Source: a virus
DNA length: 23,229 nucleotides
Reading direction: 5' to 3' (one strand)
IMG/VR virus record: IMGVR_UViG_3300033153_007955
Span: 1 to 23,229 of that record
The notes beneath the pieces are model-generated. The model searched no databases, was not told the origin of the DNA, and worked only from the letters and a program-made list of their open reading frames with translations. A program made the position numbers and the translations under genes. How positions within the stretch are numbered: the stretch's first letter is position 1; each line of letters starts with the position of its first letter. Of this stretch, positions 20,815 to 23,229 are shown piece after piece.

Positions 20815-22962
20815 GTGAGAAAGCACAACCCGTTTTCAGTCATCGGTCATTGGTCATTCTTCATTCTTTTGGTCATTACGTCGGCGGCGATCGGCGCCGA
20901 TGTATATCCCACCGAGGCGTGGCCGAGTTCGGCCACGATCGACGCATTGAACGGCACGATGGATGATTCGACCGGCTTGCCGTTCATCGCGGAAGGCACG
21001 TCGCCGGAATCGGCTGTGCCCTATCTCGAGCAGATCGACCGGCGGCTCGATCGGCAGAACGCGATCCTCGCCGGCGTCAATACCGGGCGTGTGGTCCGGG
21101 TGGACGATACGCACGTCGGCGCGTTCCCGGCCGATTTTCGGCTCGACGCGGACACGTACCACTATCCGGGCGAAACGTCCGTGGCGATCACCGCCACCGA
21201 CGACACGTACTACGTCTATCTCGACAGCGACAGCGACGAGGGTGGCAACGGGGACGTGACGGTGGTGACCGACGCGACCGGCTGGCCGGCGGGAATCTCG
21301 ACGTATATCCCGCTGGCCGAAGTGACGGTGTCGAGCAATATCATCTCGGCGATCGTCGATCGGCGTAGCCGGGCTATGCTGTGGGCGCCGCCCAGTGGCG
21401 CGGGGAGCATTTCCGGCACCGATCAGCCGCATTTTATCATTGACCAGGACAACGCCGGCGCGGGGGTCATTACCGAACTCCGGTTCAACCGTGGCAGTAC
21501 GGATACGGACGCCTATCTCAAATGGAACGAGTCGTCGGACGCTTTCAATTTCTTTGAGAACACAACCACGTCGGCAGCGGTCAGCGCGTTGCGATTCACC
21601 GCGAATCAGAACACCGGCACGGCGCCGTTTACCGTCTGGTCGACGACGAAAGTGACGTACCTGAACGCCGATATGGTCGATGGCCTGACGTTCACCGCGC
21701 CGGCGGCGGCGGGGGGCATCGCATATTCGACCGGCACGTCGGCGGTGGCGTTCAGCGCGGCGGGTTCGGCCGGGGACGTGCTTATTTCCGCCGGGGCGGC
21801 CGTGCCGACGTGGGAGGCGGTGGGTACGAGCGTTCAGGCCACCGACGGCGACCTGGACGCGATCGCGGCCGTGGCGACGACCGGCTTGCTCGCCCGAACG
21901 GCGAGCGATACATGGGCCACGCGAACGCTGACGAGCGGGACGGGCAGCCTAACGATTACCTACGGTGACGGCGTGGCCGGTAACCCGGTCCTGACGATCG
22001 ATTCGACGGCTAACCAGGTGCCCTACGGCGATAGCGATGGTGTGGGTTTCAGTTATCTGGCGCACACGGACAACACCGTCCTGGTGGGTCAGACGGGGAC
22101 GACGCCGACGTTCCGCAAACTCGTCAACGCGGACATCAGTACGAGTGCCGAGATCGATACCGCCAAGCTGGCGCAGGGGGGCAGTAACGGCGACCTGCTC
22201 GTGACGGACGGCAGCACCGTCACCTGGGTCGGCATGGGGGGTGACGCGAACATTGACGAGACCGGCTCGCTTCTGATCGACGGGACGCAGTATGGCGTGC
22301 CGTACAGCCTGGCCGGCGGTGCCGGCCTGGGCTGGGAGGTCGGGACCGACAACCAGGTGCTGTGCGCGCGGACCGGGAATACACCGCAGTTCCGCACGAT
22401 CGTGAACGCGGATGTCAACGCCGGAGCCGACATCGCCGTAACGAAGTTGGCAGCCGGGACCGATACGCAGGTGCTGTTGAATAACGGGACCACGCCGACG
22501 TGGACCACGCTCACCGGCGATGTGACGGTCAACGGGACGGGGGCGACGACGGTCGGGGCCGGGAGGCTGGACTCCGGTACGTTCGATACATCGTTTTCTG
22601 CCATGTTCGTCGGCGGCATCGGCTGGACGATCGGGTCCGAGGCGTCGGACACAATCAACGTGTCGGTGCAACTGAAAGATTTACAGAGCGACGACAACCT
22701 GGTCGGTCAGTTCGTGATCCACGTCATGTTGACCGACAACCAGTACGCGACGGCCGAGACGGGGACGGCGGCGACATCCCTGGCGGCGACGACGGGCGCG
22801 GTGTTGCGCACGATCACGGCGAATAAGCGGATCGAGGCGATCACGACGACGGGTGCCGTGTTCGCGTTCGACATCGAATACACCGGCGGTGCGAAGACGT
22901 GGTACCTGTCCGTCTGGATTGACGGACGGGTGCGAGCGAGTGCCGCGGTGACGTTTGCGTAG
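20815..22962 (+). CDS. Tail fibre protein with repeat-type shaft
   Basis: 715 residues from GTG 20815, inside an octamer unit; the next in-frame ATG is at 20959. Residues 1-25 read like a secretion signal (MRKHNPFSV, then WSFFILLVITSAAIGA, cleavage before DVYP), odd for a tail fibre. Residues ~25-220 are an Asp/Thr-rich beta region with a YYVYLDSDSDEGGNGDV segment; residues ~330-590 contain typical fibre repeats, with VLVGQTGTTPTFRKLVNAD, VLCARTGNTPQFRTIVNAD and VLLNNGTTPTW at ~115-nt to 280-nt spacing, each with a KLA-containing partner (IDTAKLAQGG, IAVTKLAAG). The C-terminus is a beta domain ending WYLSVWIDGRVRASAAVTFA, a plausible receptor-binding head. Confidence 0.72.
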   Translation: MRKHNPFSVIGHWSFFILLVITSAAIGADVYPTEAWPSSATIDALNGTMDDSTGLPFIAEGTSPESAVPYLEQIDRRLDRQNAILAGVNTGRVVRVDDTHVGAFPADFRLDADTYHYPGETSVAITATDDTYYVYLDSDSDEGGNGDVTVVTDATGWPAGISTYIPLAEVTVSSNIISAIVDRRSRAMLWAPPSGAGSISGTDQPHFIIDQDNAGAGVITELRFNRGSTDTDAYLKWNESSDAFNFFENTTTSAAVSALRFTANQNTGTAPFTVWSTTKVTYLNADMVDGLTFTAPAAAGGIAYSTGTSAVAFSAAGSAGDVLISAGAAVPTWEAVGTSVQATDGDLDAIAAVATTGLLARTASDTWATRTLTSGTGSLTITYGDGVAGNPVLTIDSTANQVPYGDSDGVGFSYLAHTDNTVLVGQTGTTPTFRKLVNADISTSAEIDTAKLAQGGSNGDLLVTDGSTVTWVGMGGDANIDETGSLLIDGTQYGVPYSLAGGAGLGWEVGTDNQVLCARTGNTPQFRTIVNADVNAGADIAVTKLAAGTDTQVLLNNGTTPTWTTLTGDVTVNGTGATTVGAGRLDSGTFDTSFSAMFVGGIGWTIGSEASDTINVSVQLKDLQSDDNLVGQFVIHVMLTDNQYATAETGTAATSLAATTGAVLRTITANKRIEAITTTGAVFAFDIEYTGGAKTWYLSVWIDGRVRASAAVTFA

Positions 22963-23116
22963 AAAGATTAGCCGCAGAGGACGCAGAGAGCGCAGAGGTC
23001 CCGATGTCGTCCTTCGGGACGCCGCGGAAATTTATAAGAATGGCACGAAGTGCCCTCCGCGTCCTCCGCGTGCTCTGTGGCTGAAAAACAGAAGAGAGCG
23101 AAGGGGGTGAGACACG
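22963..23116. repeat. Element copy F in the final gap
   Basis: The gap holds the element 22971-23084: left arm 9-mers, hairpin 1 at 22998-23020 (GTCCCGA/TCGGGAC), a linker AAATTTATAAGAAT, hairpin 2 at 23042-23054 (GGCAC-GAA-GTGCC) and right arm ending CTCTGTGGCTGA. The right arm has CTCTGTGGC against GCCGCAGAG, a G-U style change. A GGGGGTGAG at 23104-23112 precedes the next start. Confidence 0.8.
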
Positions 23117-23229
23117 ATGCCTGACGAACCGATTATTTTGGACACGACCAGTGCGGCGTATCAGCGGCGGCTTGAGGGTTTGACCGACCTGATCGACGAG
23201 CTGCGCCCGTATGTGATTGCGCTGGCACG
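23117..23229 (+). CDS. Phage protein, 3' truncated by window
   Basis: ATG 23117, with GGGGGTGAG six to twelve bases upstream. Only 37 residues are visible: MPDEPIILDTTSAAYQRRL followed by EGLTDLIDELRPYVIALA, beginning a helix rich in Leu and Asp. A gene after the fibre could be a chaperone, hydrolase or lysis gene. The visible part does not decide it. Confidence 0.55.
   Translation, partial: MPDEPIILDTTSAAYQRRLEGLTDLIDELRPYVIALA

Noticed and set aside
1-23229. tRNA, rRNA, integrase, attachment site, holin or endolysin genes
   Set aside because: Looked for on both strands by eye; no cloverleaf, recombinase motif or lysis enzyme motif was recognised. They may lie outside the window.

Overview
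The window is a GC-rich stretch of phage or prophage sequence with every supported gene on the + strand. It carries the head and tail morphogenesis module of a siphovirus-type (long, non-contractile tail) phage. Head genes are lambda-like: a GpA-family large terminase, a lambda-family portal, and a prohead protease fused to the major capsid protein. The host cannot be read directly. The high GC, the non-SD or weak-SD starts, and the abundant chromosome-style dispersed repeats between genes suggest an environmental Gram-negative lineage such as a planctomycete (low confidence).

Layout. Positions 1-2700 hold the end of a DNA methyltransferase and a string of small, often ATGA-overlapping accessory genes: pentapeptide-repeat protein, small lipoprotein-like peptide, zinc-ribbon protein, coiled-coil phage protein and a HTH/SANT-like protein. 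Positions 2735-5091 hold terminase and a double zinc-ribbon protein. Positions 5092-5584 are non-coding and packed with inverted repeats. Positions 5585-11404 hold a small connector candidate, portal, protease-capsid fusion, a small protein, and a capsid cement (DUF2190-like) protein with a lectin-like extension. Positions 11675-14887 hold neck and tail-tube candidates. Positions 14952-15772 hold a tail assembly chaperone candidate with a likely programmed -1 frameshift, followed by tape measure (15783-17411), distal tail candidate, tail hub candidate, a small tail protein and a long repeat-bearing tail fibre (to 22962). A new gene starts at 23117 and runs off the end.

The most unusual property is what lies between the genes. 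(i) A 24-bp palindrome family (13 full copies, 3 partial) sits 12-20 nt before the start codon of ten phage genes. (ii) A ~100-bp element built as an outer inverted repeat of three 9-mers enclosing two small hairpins occurs in at least five full copies; the hairpin sequences change between copies but stay self-complementary. (iii) Short GGCGAACGCC hairpins abut start codons. (iv) Octamer runs (GTGAGAAG-like) link these pieces. One palindrome plus a 12-bp tandem repeat is read in frame inside the protease-capsid fusion, which also contains a strong internal ribosome-binding site in front of an in-frame ATG. A well-formed intrinsic terminator lies on the minus strand next to one composite repeat, although no minus-strand gene is visible.

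All functional calls are from reading the sequence and recalled family features; no database search was run.
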